Below, piece after piece: positions 1-6,829 of a stretch of 44,405 bases of DNA. A program made the translations under genes and the position numbers. The stretch comes from a virus, in IMG/VR virus record IMGVR_UViG_3300043570_002078, positions 1 through 44,405 of that record; one strand, 5' to 3'. The notes under the pieces are model-generated. The model saw only the letters and a program-made list of their open reading frames with translations. It was not told the DNA's origin and ran no database searches. Position 1 is the stretch's first letter. Every line of letters starts with the position of its first letter.

Positions 1-126
1 ACTATCCTTAATTGTTCTTTCCTGCAATTTGCAAACGGTATGGCCAAGAGACTCTAAAGATTTAGCATGATGATTCTCACTACTATATGACACTTCAAAG
101 TTACCTAAAAATACAATATGAGCCAT
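1..126 (-). CDS. Glycosyltransferase family 1-like, N-terminal part only
   Basis: Reading leftward from an ATG at 126, 42 codons stay open to the window edge. The start MAHIVFLGNFEVSYSSENHH, followed by SLESLGHTV, is the typical N-terminal beta-strand and loop of GT-B glycosyltransferases (group 1), which move a sugar from a nucleotide-sugar donor. The catalytic C-terminal half lies outside the window. A TATAAT box lies about 23 bases upstream of the ATG, so this gene has a short leader. Neighbouring sulfotransferases suggest a surface- or glycan-modification set. Family call from the N-terminus only. Confidence 0.6.
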   Translation of the reverse strand, partial: MAHIVFLGNFEVSYSSENHHAKSLESLGHTVCKLQERTIKDS

Positions 127-180
127 GAAATCCAATCGTTAGTTTTACAATTATAGCAGAATATATGCTATACTAAAAGC

Positions 181-729
181 ATGATATACGAAGGAAGTTT
201 TGTGATGGGGCAAACAACTGAAGGCGTAATGCATGGAGTTGTAGAACACATCATGAATGAAGGCGGAACATTAGGCACACCTGGATCAGAGTATGCTTTA
301 GAATCTATGCCACCAGAAAATCCAGCAATGTCTGTTAGAATTTATGAAAAAGAAAACGGTATGTGGGAACCAACAGCATACAGCATTGGCATGATGTATA
401 AAGATGCTACAGTTGTTGATATGAAAGATACTGAAATAGAGAACTCTAATATGGAAGAAGATTACGAATCAATTGATAAGGCAAAGAAACCAGACTATGC
501 TGATTTTATTAAACCAAGAAGTGGTGGATCTACTCCATCAAATCCAAAACTTTATGCTAGAGTTGTACAGGCAGCAAAAGATAAATTTGATGTATACCCA
601 TCAGCCGTTGCAAATTCTTGGGTAGTTCAAGAATACAAGCGTCGTGGTGGAACATACAAATCAAACTCAGTTGCAGCAAAATCAGTTTGGGATGGAAGTA
701 TGTTTGACACAAGAGGTTTTAATAAGTAA
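181..729 (+). CDS. Small phage protein with YPSAVAN...YKRRGG motif
   Basis: 182 residues. The first part is acidic and Met/Glu-rich. Residues about 120-155 contain KLYARVVQAAKDKF and YPSAVANSWVVQEYKRRGG, a motif I recognise from short phage proteins of unknown function. The C-terminus (KSVWDGSMFD) echoes the C-terminus of the next protein (KSLWDGSAFR), so the two may share a short tail motif. A TATACT box ends six bases before the ATG, predicting a leaderless mRNA. The stop overlaps the next ATG (TAATG), so the two are translationally coupled. Function not known. Confidence 0.8.
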   Translation: MIYEGSFVMGQTTEGVMHGVVEHIMNEGGTLGTPGSEYALESMPPENPAMSVRIYEKENGMWEPTAYSIGMMYKDATVVDMKDTEIENSNMEEDYESIDKAKKPDYADFIKPRSGGSTPSNPKLYARVVQAAKDKFDVYPSAVANSWVVQEYKRRGGTYKSNSVAAKSVWDGSMFDTRGFNK

Positions 730-1160
730 TGGCTGACACATATAGCCCAACTTCTGGAATGAAGGCTGCAGCAAGACGTGCACTTAAATGGAAAGAAGAT
801 GGAAAAGCCACAGGCGCAGGAACTCCAGTTGGTTGGGGCAGAGCAACAGATATTGTTAATGGTTCACCAATGTCACTTGACACCGTTAAAAGAATGTATT
901 CTTTCTTTTCCCGTCATGAAGTAGACAAAAAAGGTAAAGGGTTTTATTCTGGTCCAGATTTTCCATCTAATGGAAGAATTATGTGGGATGCATGGGGTGG
1001 AGACGCTGGATTTAGTTGGAGTCGTGGTATAGTTAATCGTGAAAAAAATAGAAAAGAAAAAATTTGGCAAGGAAGTGCATTTAGTTTAGAAAATGAAACA
1101 GACCCTGCATTTGGAAAATCTTTGTGGGATGGTTCTGCTTTTAGATTTACAAAACATTAA
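729..1160 (+). CDS. Phage protein with VGWGRA...HEVDKKGKG...WGGDAG domain
   Basis: 143 residues. The middle matches a small domain seen in phage proteins, often next to head or protease genes: AARRALKWKEDG, then GTPVGWGRATDIVNG, then SLDTVKRMYSFFSRHEVDKKG, then PSNGRIMWDAWGGDAG. I know the family as conserved and often fused to larger phage proteins, with no established activity. It is coupled to the upstream gene by a TAATG overlap. Its 3' end overlaps the convergent thioredoxin gene by 14 bases. The C-terminal LWDGSAFR repeats the tail of its neighbour. Confidence 0.8.
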   Translation: MADTYSPTSGMKAAARRALKWKEDGKATGAGTPVGWGRATDIVNGSPMSLDTVKRMYSFFSRHEVDKKGKGFYSGPDFPSNGRIMWDAWGGDAGFSWSRGIVNREKNRKEKIWQGSAFSLENETDPAFGKSLWDGSAFRFTKH

Positions 1161-1404
1161 ACAATGCCTCTAATTGAAATATAGTAGCCCTACCACTTTT
1201 TCTTTCAAATAAGTTTTCATCAATGATTGATACAAATGTTGGTACACCCATTACAGCAAAATCAACTGCAGTTTGCATATCATCATCGATATCTACCTTA
1301 GTATAAATAACATCTGGATGTCTACGTCTAAAATCTTCAATAACAGGCTCCATTGCCTTGCATGGTGTGCACCATTTTGCAGTAAAATGCATTAATTGTT
1401 TCAT
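1147..1404 (-). CDS. Thioredoxin-like protein
   Basis: 85 residues with the redox motif WCTPCK near residues 11-16, a cis-proline context (GVPTF) near residue 54 and the usual alpha/beta order. It probably reduces protein disulfides. An obvious partner is the class II ribonucleotide reductase at 33.2 kb, whose C-terminal Cys pair needs re-reduction after each turnover; the pairing is inference. It is shorter than a typical bacterial thioredoxin (about 105), as phage versions often are. Its ATG overlaps the stop of the upstream gene (ATGA). Confidence 0.88.
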   Translation of the reverse strand: MKQLMHFTAKWCTPCKAMEPVIEDFRRRHPDVIYTKVDIDDDMQTAVDFAVMGVPTFVSIIDENLFERKSGRATIFQLEALFNVL

Positions 1405-1604
1405 TGGTCTAACCCTTCTCTATTATAATTGCTTTCTCTTCCATGCATTCCTTTAGGATTATCATCTAATATTTTTTCTGTTATTTGTAGACCCTTGTTG
1501 TCAAGTTCTTGTAATATGAGGCTTGTAATTTTTCCAGGTGATTCAGGTAAAGAGTATCCATATCCAAACCACAACATATCAGCAATAACACCTCTAGCGC
1601 TCAT
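1401..1604 (-). CDS. Hypothetical protein upstream of thioredoxin
   Basis: 67 residues, no recognised domain. Visible segments are MLWFGYGYSLPESPGKITSL and a charged C-terminus. The start is supported by a TATAAT box at 1611-1616 followed by exactly six bases and ATG, so it should be the leaderless first gene of a two-gene unit with thioredoxin (4-base ATGA overlap). It may modulate thioredoxin; that is guesswork from position only. Confidence 0.7.
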   Translation of the reverse strand: MSARGVIADMLWFGYGYSLPESPGKITSLILQELDNKGLQITEKILDDNPKGMHGRESNYNREGLDQ

Positions 1605-1616
1605 AGTTTAATTATA

Positions 1617-2180
1617 TCAGGAAAGATGTTCTTTGTTATCAATTGCTTTGATCATAGAATTATAGGCTAATTCTGCATTTATTGCTAATGGAGTTACTAA
1701 TTCATAAATTTTATCATATTCTTTTATTTTTTTAGATGATGCAACAAATTTTCTATCATGATTATCTTTAATGTAAATTAAACTTTTTTTGTATTCATGT
1801 TTTATATTATAATAATCTAACAGTTTTTTAATTTCAATATCAGGGTTTAAAATTAAATCATCAAATTTAATTGGATATATTTCTTTTATATGCTTGTGCC
1901 AATATTTTATTGAATCTATATAAACACCACACAATTGGTTTATTCTTTGAATAAAAAATGCATCTGAATCTTGTTCTGGTAAATACAATGGCCTGTGAAA
2001 TAAAATGTCCATAGACATTAAAGACGATATGCATTCTTTTGGATTTCTTATAATTGTTACTGCATTTTTACCACAATCAGGGGTATGAGTTTTGTCTATA
2101 TTTTCTTTTATATTATAATTTACTATAATAGATTCACGTAAAAAATGTGATCCAGAACGAGGAAAGGCTGTTATTAACAC
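1617..2180 (-). CDS. Sulfotransferase (PAPS-dependent)
   Basis: 187 residues. TAFPRSGSHFLR near the N-terminus is the 5'-phosphosulfate-binding loop, and IIRNPKECISSL near residues 43-54 is the 3'-phosphate-binding motif (RNPxxxxxS) of PAPS-dependent sulfotransferases. It should move sulfate from PAPS to a hydroxyl or amine acceptor, perhaps a cell-surface or virion glycan. The start is GTG, immediately after the stop of the preceding small gene. It is shorter than cellular enzymes (about 250-300), so acceptor-binding parts are reduced. A second, different sulfotransferase lies at 5.0-5.6 kb. Confidence 0.85.
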   Translation of the reverse strand: MLITAFPRSGSHFLRESIIVNYNIKENIDKTHTPDCGKNAVTIIRNPKECISSLMSMDILFHRPLYLPEQDSDAFFIQRINQLCGVYIDSIKYWHKHIKEIYPIKFDDLILNPDIEIKKLLDYYNIKHEYKKSLIYIKDNHDRKFVASSKKIKEYDKIYELVTPLAINAELAYNSMIKAIDNKEHLS

Positions 2181-2324
2181 TTACTTTTTCTTTTTACGTT
2201 TAGGATTTAATTCATCTTCATCTTTAAACTTTTTTTTAACAAAATCTACGTTTCGTTCTCGCCTAATTCCATGCTTATTTACGTCAATTATAACTCTAGG
2301 CCTTAAACTTTTTTCTTCTGCCAT
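2181..2324 (-). CDS. Small basic protein
   Basis: 47 residues ending in a run of Lys/Arg (KRKKKKK-like). It begins MAEEKSLRPRVIIDV and contains NKHGIRRERNVDF. The Shine-Dalgarno AAAGGAAATC lies just before the ATG. Its TAA touches the GTG of the sulfotransferase, so they are co-translated. It may bind nucleic acid because of the tail; no family recognised. Confidence 0.6.
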   Translation of the reverse strand: MAEEKSLRPRVIIDVNKHGIRRERNVDFVKKKFKDEDELNPKRKKKK

Positions 2325-2382
2325 GATTTCCTTTGATAGTGATTATAAATAATCAGATATTTATTATACCATAATTATACTA

Positions 2383-2556
2383 TTAATCATGTTCAAAGTA
2401 ATCCCCGTGTTTTTCTGCTTGGTTTGAAAAAAAGGCAGCAAAAAGGCCACATAAATTACCCCAAAACCCCATCAATCTATTTGAATTAGCATATAGTTTC
2501 ATCTCATGATAAGATTTATCTCTAACTTTTCGATCCTCACTAGAAGTATTAGTCAT
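2383..2556 (-). CDS. Small protein with a hydrophobic patch
   Basis: 57 residues from the ATG at 2556. I chose this start because it overlaps the upstream stop and has AAGGAAAAAG as ribosome site. The sequence begins MTNTSSEDRKVRDKSYHEM and then has a short hydrophobic stretch (LMGFWGNLCGLFAAFF) that could be one membrane segment or an amphipathic helix. No family recognised. It is the third gene of a leftward unit starting at 2936. Confidence 0.6.
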   Translation of the reverse strand: MTNTSSEDRKVRDKSYHEMKLYANSNRLMGFWGNLCGLFAAFFSNQAEKHGDYFEHD

Positions 2557-2758
2557 TTGCTTTTTCCTTTTCAATAGATTCAAGTTCTCTTTGTGCCAAG
2601 AGAACGTTATTGTTTATGATTTGACTTGTAAGTTTATATCGCTCTGCTGCTTCTTGTCTTTGTTGTTTTGATAAATGTGGTTTATCAGAAAGGCGCAGTT
2701 TGTTTTTATTTGCCCGTTTTTGTTTATGTTGAGAAACCTTAGTATTACTTTTCTTCAT
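2549..2758 (-). CDS. Small basic helical protein
   Basis: 69 residues from the ATG at 2758, which overlaps the end of the upstream gene. An upstream in-frame ATG at 2815 is less likely because it lies deep inside that gene. It is rich in Lys/Arg at the N-terminus (KKSNTKVSQHKQKRANKNK) and then helical and acidic (AERYKLTSQIINNNVLLAQR, ELESIEKEKAND). Likely DNA- or RNA-binding by composition only; no family recognised. Confidence 0.6.
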   Translation of the reverse strand: MKKSNTKVSQHKQKRANKNKLRLSDKPHLSKQQRQEAAERYKLTSQIINNNVLLAQRELESIEKEKAND

Positions 2759-2936
2759 TGTATTCCTTATCCCATATCTCATATACACTTGTGTCATACT
2801 CATTTGCTGCTTCATGCTGTATAATTTTCATGGTAATTAAATCATGAATTGCACTTCTACCAGTATTTACTTCATATTTATTATGAAGATCTTGTATTTG
2901 AAACAAAACTTCTGCAGCATGGTTAGAAGAATACAT
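2745..2936 (-). CDS. Small helical protein, first gene of leftward unit
   Basis: 63 residues from the ATG at 2936 (MYSSNHAAEVLFQIQDLHNK). A longer form starting at 2978 would add a hydrophobic segment. I prefer 2936 because TATTCT at 2943-2948 sits exactly six bases before this ATG, the leaderless spacing seen throughout the window. The residues predict mostly helix. No family recognised. Divergent from the phosphate-binding gene. Confidence 0.6.
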   Translation of the reverse strand: MYSSNHAAEVLFQIQDLHNKYEVNTGRSAIHDLITMKIIQHEAANEYDTSVYEIWDKEYNEEK

Positions 2937-2973
2937 ATTACAAGAATACCATATAAACCAAATAAAAGCAACA

Positions 2974-2997
2974 AACATCTATTGTTAATTAGATGTT
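2974..2997. promoter_or_regulatory. Perfect 8-bp inverted repeat between divergent genes
   Basis: AACATCTA, an eight-base spacer, then TAGATGTT, in the gap between the leftward unit (start 2936) and the rightward pstS-like gene (start 3045). In the rightward sense it is followed by CTTTTTCT, so it could act as a weak terminator. Its position also suits an operator for either divergent promoter. A phosphate-response link is possible but I see no clear Pho box. Confidence 0.45.
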
Positions 2998-3044
2998 CTT
3001 TTTCTATTTACCCTAAATCAAAATACTCCTGATATTATTAAATT

Positions 3045-4088
3045 ATGAAGACTTCTAGATTTATCGTAGCAGCAATCGCTGCATCTTTACTCATCGCCCA
3101 ACCAGCCCATGCAGATCAAATTACGGGTTCTGGTTCATCATTCATTGCTAACTTTATCAATGAATGCCGTGTTCAATATGGAAAAGCCTCTGGACATAAC
3201 ATAGAATACACACCACTAGGTTCAGGTGCAGGGATTAATATGTTTATGCAAGGCACTGTTGATTTTGCAGCAAGTGATGTGGCTGCTTCACAAATTAATA
3301 AAACAAAAGAGTTTGTATACGTTCCACTAGTAGCAGGACCTATTGCAATTGCATACAAAATTGATGGGTACAAAGGAAAGATTCAATTAAAGAAACAAAC
3401 TTTGGCTAAAATTTTTGCAGGGGACATAACAAACTGGAATGATCCTCAAATAGTTAAAGATAATACTATAAAGAAAGTAAAGCCAAAACTACCAAACCTT
3501 CAAATCATGGTTTTCTATCGTGCAGATAGTTCAGGAACAACTCAAGTAGTAACAGAATACCTAAGTGCTATTGCTCCATCAATCTGGATAAAGGCTCCAA
3601 ACAAATCTTTTACACAGGTATTTCCAAAAAGCCAACTACCTATGGGAACTTTTAGTTCTGTTGCTGGAACTAATCTTATGGCATCTCAGGTTGCACGTAC
3701 AAATGGTGCATTAGGCTATATGGAATCTTCTTATGCTACAAATCAAAATCTTGCTAAAGCATCTATTGAAAATGGTGCTGGTGTATTTATGCAGCCTACA
3801 TCTGAGGCAGCATCTGCATTCCTGAGTGACTTTGAACCTGAAGGAAATGGCATCATTGTTCCAAACTATAACAACAAGGATAAAAAGGCTTACAACATAT
3901 CCTCGTTCTCTTATGGCCTAGCACCAACGCAAGCAAGTGATAAGGCAAACATCATTAAAGGATTCTTTAAGTATACTGCCACTTCATGCGCTAGTCTTTC
4001 AGCCAAAAAATTGGAATACTCTCCACTTACAGGATCAGCATTGGCTATAGCAAAAGCACAGATTGCACTAATTGGATCTAAGTCCTAA
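3045..4088 (+). CDS. pstS: Phosphate-binding protein PstS-like, secreted
   Basis: 347 residues. The first 23 are a Sec signal peptide ending AHA. Mature-protein motifs match the phosphate ABC-transporter binding protein: GSGSSFIANF, LGSGAGINMF, FAASDVAAS and YRADSSGTTQVVTEYL, which supply phosphate-coordinating Ser/Thr/Asp/Arg residues. Viruses of planktonic hosts carry pstS as an auxiliary metabolic gene to keep phosphate coming in during infection. No pstCAB is nearby, so it would dock on the host permease. TATTAT at 3033-3038 lies six bases before the ATG, so the mRNA should be leaderless. The 3' end overlaps the convergent small gene by four bases. Confidence 0.92.
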   Translation: MKTSRFIVAAIAASLLIAQPAHADQITGSGSSFIANFINECRVQYGKASGHNIEYTPLGSGAGINMFMQGTVDFAASDVAASQINKTKEFVYVPLVAGPIAIAYKIDGYKGKIQLKKQTLAKIFAGDITNWNDPQIVKDNTIKKVKPKLPNLQIMVFYRADSSGTTQVVTEYLSAIAPSIWIKAPNKSFTQVFPKSQLPMGTFSSVAGTNLMASQVARTNGALGYMESSYATNQNLAKASIENGAGVFMQPTSEAASAFLSDFEPEGNGIIVPNYNNKDKKAYNISSFSYGLAPTQASDKANIIKGFFKYTATSCASLSAKKLEYSPLTGSALAIAKAQIALIGSKS

Positions 4089-4228
4089 CTTGTGTGATAG
4101 TTTAAATGGGTCTTACATACACCGATAAGTTTATAACCAACCATATCGTTGTACAAGGCTTCTTGGTCACAGTAATGGCATTTCTCACCATAAACCTTGG
4201 CGACCATATCAGAGTAGAAGGCAATCAT
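4085..4228 (-). CDS. Zinc-ribbon microprotein
   Basis: 47 residues. It has CHYC near residues 17-20 and CKTH near residues 39-42, a possible C2CH metal site. The start is fixed by TATAAT followed by exactly six bases and ATG, so it has its own leaderless promoter although an operon lies upstream. The stop overlaps the end of the pstS gene. No family name known to me; similar small zinc ribbons are frequent in actinophages. Confidence 0.6.
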   Translation of the reverse strand: MIAFYSDMVAKVYGEKCHYCDQEALYNDMVGYKLIGVCKTHLNYHTS

Positions 4229-4248
4229 ACTTCAATTATAGCATATGG

Positions 4249-4374
4249 CTAATTTTTCAGGGAATTTAAAGAAACGTTCGTAATCCCTATATAACAATTA
4301 AGGCAATAGATACCATCAATGATTGCTTGTGTGGCATTAGGTTCGTTACAAAACTTGCATGGGATACCGTTCAT
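4249..4374 (-). CDS. Zinc-ribbon microprotein (CKFC...CLNC)
   Basis: 41 residues with two CxxC pairs, CKFC at residues 6-9 and CLNC at residues 24-27, enough for one zinc ribbon. Its ATG overlaps the stop of the upstream gene (ATGA). Last gene of the operon that starts at 4875. No specific role can be assigned. Confidence 0.65.
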   Translation of the reverse strand: MNGIPCKFCNEPNATQAIIDGIYCLNCYIGITNVSLNSLKN

Positions 4375-4583
4375 CTTAACTCTTTCTCAATAGCCTTGAT
4401 GGTTTTGCATGGATAGTTTGTTCTACAAGGGTGACAGACCTTCCCAATGAGGTTTGAAACCATACCTGACTGTCCTTTGTGTAACTCTACTACTGCACGA
4501 AGGGCAAGGTATGGAGTCTCTAAAGTTCTACTATTCTGAAACTGTGGGCTGTTAATGTTTCCCAGCAACTCATCGTGGGTCAT
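4371..4583 (-). CDS. Small Cys protein with CHPC...YPC motif
   Basis: 70 residues. The C-terminal CHPCRTNYPCKTIKAIEKEL is a motif I have seen in short actinobacterial and actinophage proteins (CxxCxxxYPCxTIxAIE). The N-terminus is mostly helical. Coupled by TAATG to the upstream gene and by ATGA to the downstream one. Function unknown; the Cys cluster suggests metal binding. Confidence 0.7.
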   Translation of the reverse strand: MTHDELLGNINSPQFQNSRTLETPYLALRAVVELHKGQSGMVSNLIGKVCHPCRTNYPCKTIKAIEKELR

Positions 4584-4792
4584 TACTCATACCAGCCTAT
4601 GCTAATTAGAAACTCTTCTAAGTCCCAATCAGGCTCATCTGAGATAACCTCATCATCTAGGCTTGTATCAAGATCTGGGTTATCACAGTAGGAATAGATA
4701 TCACAGTAATTAACATCTGAGTAGTATGGATCGTCAGAAATTGACGGGGTACTGAAGAATAACAGTGATGCTAACATAGTATATATAAACAT
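4583..4792 (-). CDS. Small secreted or membrane-anchored acidic protein
   Basis: 69 residues. Residues 1-19 form a hydrophobic signal-like segment (MFIYTMLASLLFFSTPSIS) and the rest is highly acidic and Tyr/Asp-rich, with two Cys (YCDIYSYCDNPDLD). It probably crosses or leaves the membrane. No family recognised. It follows the 27-residue membrane peptide with a TAATG overlap. Confidence 0.6.
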   Translation of the reverse strand: MFIYTMLASLLFFSTPSISDDPYYSDVNYCDIYSYCDNPDLDTSLDDEVISDEPDWDLEEFLISIGWYE

Positions 4793-4875
4793 TAAATCCC
4801 CTTATATAACTGCCAGGCAAGGCCAAGCATGGTTGTGAGTAAGGCTACAGTTAAAATGCTGATCATAAGTTTCAT
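4792..4875 (-). CDS. 27-residue membrane microprotein
   Basis: Reads MKLMISILTVALLTTMLGLA followed by WQLYKGI: one membrane helix with a short charged end. The start is strongly supported by a full promoter (TTGACA, 17 bp, TATACT) whose -10 box ends six bases before the ATG, predicting a leaderless first gene. The stop overlaps the ATG of the next gene (TAATG). It could be a small membrane-protein partner; unknown. Confidence 0.6.
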   Translation of the reverse strand: MKLMISILTVALLTTMLGLAWQLYKGI

Positions 4876-4881
4876 ATCTCA

Positions 4882-4910
4882 AGTATACGCTACGGCACGA
4901 AAATTGTCAA
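4882..4910 (-). promoter_or_regulatory. Consensus promoter, leaderless
   Basis: TTGACA (complement of 4905-4910), 17-bp spacer, TATACT (complement of 4882-4887), then six bases to the ATG at 4875. A second possible TTGACT/TATACT pair with a short spacer lies about 95 bases upstream. Confidence 0.8.
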
Positions 4911-4951
4911 ATCTTTAAAGTTCGGCGCGAAGTAGAAGTAACAAACCTTTC

Positions 4952-4966
4952 TATGCCCTAAAAGGG
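4952..4966. promoter_or_regulatory. Short hairpin between tandem promoters
   Basis: TGCCCTAAAAGGGCA can fold as a 5- to 6-bp stem in the leader that would come from the upstream promoter-like pair near 4995-5015. No U-run follows on the leftward strand, so a terminator is doubtful. The rest of 4876-5038 holds only promoter-like elements. Confidence 0.35.
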
Positions 4967-5038
4967 CACTATTGGTTAGTATACTATTTTTCGGGGGAAG
5001 TCAAGAAAGACCACCATTACCCCTATAAGAACATAAAC

Positions 5039-5638
5039 CTATACAATGGTTTTATATTTAAGGATAAACTCTTCGTATTCTTGGTTTAATTCTTGAATAA
5101 ATGGCAAAGAGTTAACGACTTGTTCTATATGCTTTCTTTGGTCTGATTTCTCTCTAGGCATATGACCATGATACTCCTCTTCCCACATAGTGCCTGTTAA
5201 TTTTGATTTGGCATCTATAAACCTTTTTTCATAATCAGGAAATAAAGTTCTGTTAAATTTCTTTGCAATATTCTTAAAATGATTAATAGGATCATTGATT
5301 AAGTCATCAAAGTTGCCTATATAGATAAGATCTGCGTTTTCTATTGCATATTTTATATAAACCTTATAGTCATCTGCTGCATCTTTAGCCCATTGATTCC
5401 ATTGCATAATTAAAGGATCAACCGTGTTTGCATATGGATTATTTTGATAAATTGCAGAAGAGATAACATCTTCTGGCTTTCGAAATAATGTAACATTGTC
5501 TATTTCTTTTACAAAAAAGATTTCAGGCATATGTGCAGTTGAAATCATAGTGCGACCAAAAAATGCACTACATATTGTTGAAGAGTAAACATTTCCTGAT
5601 CGTGGAAAAGAGTTAAAGACCATTTGCTTATATCTCAT
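5039..5638 (-). CDS. Second sulfotransferase (PAPS-dependent)
   Basis: 199 residues. FNSFPRSGNVYSS at residues 8-20 is the 5'-phosphosulfate loop and LFRKPEDVISSAI around residues 51-63 the 3'-phosphate motif. It differs clearly in sequence from the enzyme at 1.6-2.2 kb, so this is not a recent duplicate. TATTAT lies six bases before the ATG at 5638, supporting this start over the internal Met at residue 6. Acceptor unknown; likely a glycan or surface molecule. Confidence 0.82.
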   Translation of the reverse strand: MRYKQMVFNSFPRSGNVYSSTICSAFFGRTMISTAHMPEIFFVKEIDNVTLFRKPEDVISSAIYQNNPYANTVDPLIMQWNQWAKDAADDYKVYIKYAIENADLIYIGNFDDLINDPINHFKNIAKKFNRTLFPDYEKRFIDAKSKLTGTMWEEEYHGHMPREKSDQRKHIEQVVNSLPFIQELNQEYEEFILKYKTIV

Positions 5639-5650
5639 ATGTCTATAATA

Positions 5651-5770
5651 TCACTCAAAGTCTATTTGTGATTCAAAGATATCTGGCTTCATGTCATCAT
5701 CCATAGCCCCACATATAGAGCAGGTGATTTGTCCATCGAGGTCTAATTCAAAGTTACATTGGTGTGCCAT
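5651..5770 (-). CDS. Zinc-ribbon microprotein (C...CSIC)
   Basis: 39 residues: MAHQCNFELDLDGQITCSIC, then an acidic tail rich in Asp and Met. The spacing C5...C17xxC20 looks like a small zinc ribbon. It lies just upstream of the second sulfotransferase in the same direction. A weak TATCCT box lies six bases before its ATG. Function unknown. Confidence 0.55.
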   Translation of the reverse strand: MAHQCNFELDLDGQITCSICGAMDDDMKPDIFESQIDFE

Positions 5771-5790
5771 ATATTCAGGATATCACATCG

Positions 5791-5846
5791 TTATCCACAA
5801 GTCAATACCGTTGGAAATAGCATAGTTATCCACAGGTTTATCCACA
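5791..5846 (+). other. Cluster of three DnaA boxes
   Basis: Three perfect copies of TTATCCACA in the same orientation at 5791, 5826 and 5838. The last two start 12 bp apart. A matching pair with the same 12-bp spacing and almost the same flanks sits at 14816-14836. They may recruit host DnaA to a phage origin. Confidence 0.65.
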
Positions 5847-6235
5847 ATTAAATCTTACTAAGTGGGGAAATATGGTTTTGTAGTGGAGCAAAGTGGAGGA
5901 CAATGGAGTATAGAACATTTTAATATAAGATCATAATATCTTTTACCAAACCTTCAAACCCCAAACCATCATATCCCAAACCATAAAACCTTATATCCCA
6001 AACCCCATATCCCCCATATCACAGATATAAAGGTTTGTCAAGTTGCCAAATATGTATAACAATTTGGTAACAAATTTCAGGATATTTTAAAGTATTTCGT
6101 AATAAAATTATATAAAGGTTTGATAATCAGGGAAAAAGATTTATATTTCGTAATGTTTTATATAGGGGTATTTATGATAGGTGGTTTGATATATCCCGTG
6201 AAATATTTAGCCCCTTCGTAAAGAAAGTTATAGGA

Positions 6236-6412
6236 TTATTTTTTGTTTGCCCGACGGGACTTAAAGAAAGAAATTATATAACCAATACCAGTATACTTCA
6301 AAACCTTACATATAAAGGTTTGACGGTTTGAGGGTTTTTTCAAGGGATCGTAATGCTTATCAGATAAGTAATAAGGACCATACATAACCTTCGTAAAATG
6401 TCTTGGACTCAT
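6236..6412 (-). CDS. Possible small basic protein inside the repeat region
   Basis: 58 codons: starts MSPRHFTKVMYGPYYLSD and ends SRRANKK. It is Lys/Arg/Tyr-rich. TATAAT at 6419-6424 followed by exactly six bases and ATG matches the leaderless start rule used elsewhere in the window; that is the main support. Against it, two TTCGTAA-type repeats and a TATAAAGGTTTG repeat lie within the reading frame. No family recognised. Confidence 0.42.
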   Translation of the reverse strand: MSPRHFTKVMYGPYYLSDKHYDPLKKPSNRQTFICKVLKYTGIGYIISFFKSRRANKK

Positions 6413-6532
6413 AATTATATTATAACATAAGGTTTGATGGTTTGGGGAAATATAATGGTTCTTCGTAAAGAAGGTTTGATGGTTTTATAGTTTGGTGGTT
6501 TGGTGGTTTGGTAAACATTTACATGTGGCGGT

Positions 6533-6548
6533 GCCCCCCGAAGGGGGC
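6533..6548. terminator. GC hairpin with UUCG loop
   Basis: GCCCCC, CGAA, GGGGGC: leftward this reads as a 6-bp GC stem capped by a UUCG tetraloop, five bases past the stop of the leftward gene ending at 6554. No U-run follows, so it may be a transcript 3' end stabiliser rather than a classical terminator. Confidence 0.55.
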
Positions 6549-6553
6549 TATCT

Positions 6554-6829
6554 TTATTCTTCTGTTGTTTCCATAAACTGCAGCATATCTTCTATAGTTT
6601 CATAGTTTCCGTCTGGGTCTAGATTCATAGCAGAAATTAATAGGTCGTAGGTTTCTTCAACATATATCTCCCCCGATTTATTCATGGTACACAAACCTGA
6701 ATGAACCAGATGTGCAATAGGTAGTCCAATGTCATTATAGTCTGCAAACTCTTTAAACTGTTCTTCATCACGATAGTTTAAATACAGATCTGCTAGTACC
6801 GCAATCTTATTGTTTAATTGGTTAATCAT
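6554..6829 (-). CDS. Hypothetical acidic protein
   Basis: 91 residues, acidic, predicted mostly helical (NNKIAVLADLYLNYRDEEQF near the N-terminus; DLLISAMNLDPDGNYETIED near the C-terminus). Its ATG overlaps the stop of the upstream gene (ATGATTAA), so the two form one unit. Followed directly by a strong GC hairpin. No family recognised. Confidence 0.7.
   Translation of the reverse strand: MINQLNNKIAVLADLYLNYRDEEQFKEFADYNDIGLPIAHLVHSGLCTMNKSGEIYVEETYDLLISAMNLDPDGNYETIEDMLQFMETTEE

Larger units (their letters stand above)
5771..6553. other. Repeat-rich, mostly non-coding region; candidate replication origin
   Basis: The longest stretch without a convincing large gene. It holds three DnaA boxes TTATCCACA (5791-5799, 5826-5834, 5838-5846). 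TTCGTAA occurs at 6096, 6147, 6215, 6390 and 6462, with ATCGTAA at 6347. TATAAAGGTTTG occurs at 6026, 6111 and 6311. Many CCAAACC repeats lie on the left (5945-6005) and mirrored GGTTTGG repeats on the right (6430-6512). AT-rich tracts surround these. Iterons plus DnaA boxes suit an origin of replication or a segregation site. One 58-codon leftward ORF lies inside it. Confidence 0.55.

Noticed and set aside
873-1070. 65-codon antisense frame inside the gene at 729-1160
   Set aside because: Shadow of a recognised coding domain with no start signals.
2974-3044. Pho box before the pstS gene
   Set aside because: No clear direct repeats of a known actinobacterial PhoP type are visible; only an inverted repeat was recorded.
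5945-6005. CRISPR-like array from the CCAAACC repeats
   Set aside because: Units are only 5-8 bases, irregular, without spacers of constant length; no cas genes present.
6174-6221. 15-codon rightward ORF with AGGGG upstream in the repeat region
   Set aside because: Very short, overlaps a TTCGTAA repeat and has no -10 box at the usual spacing.
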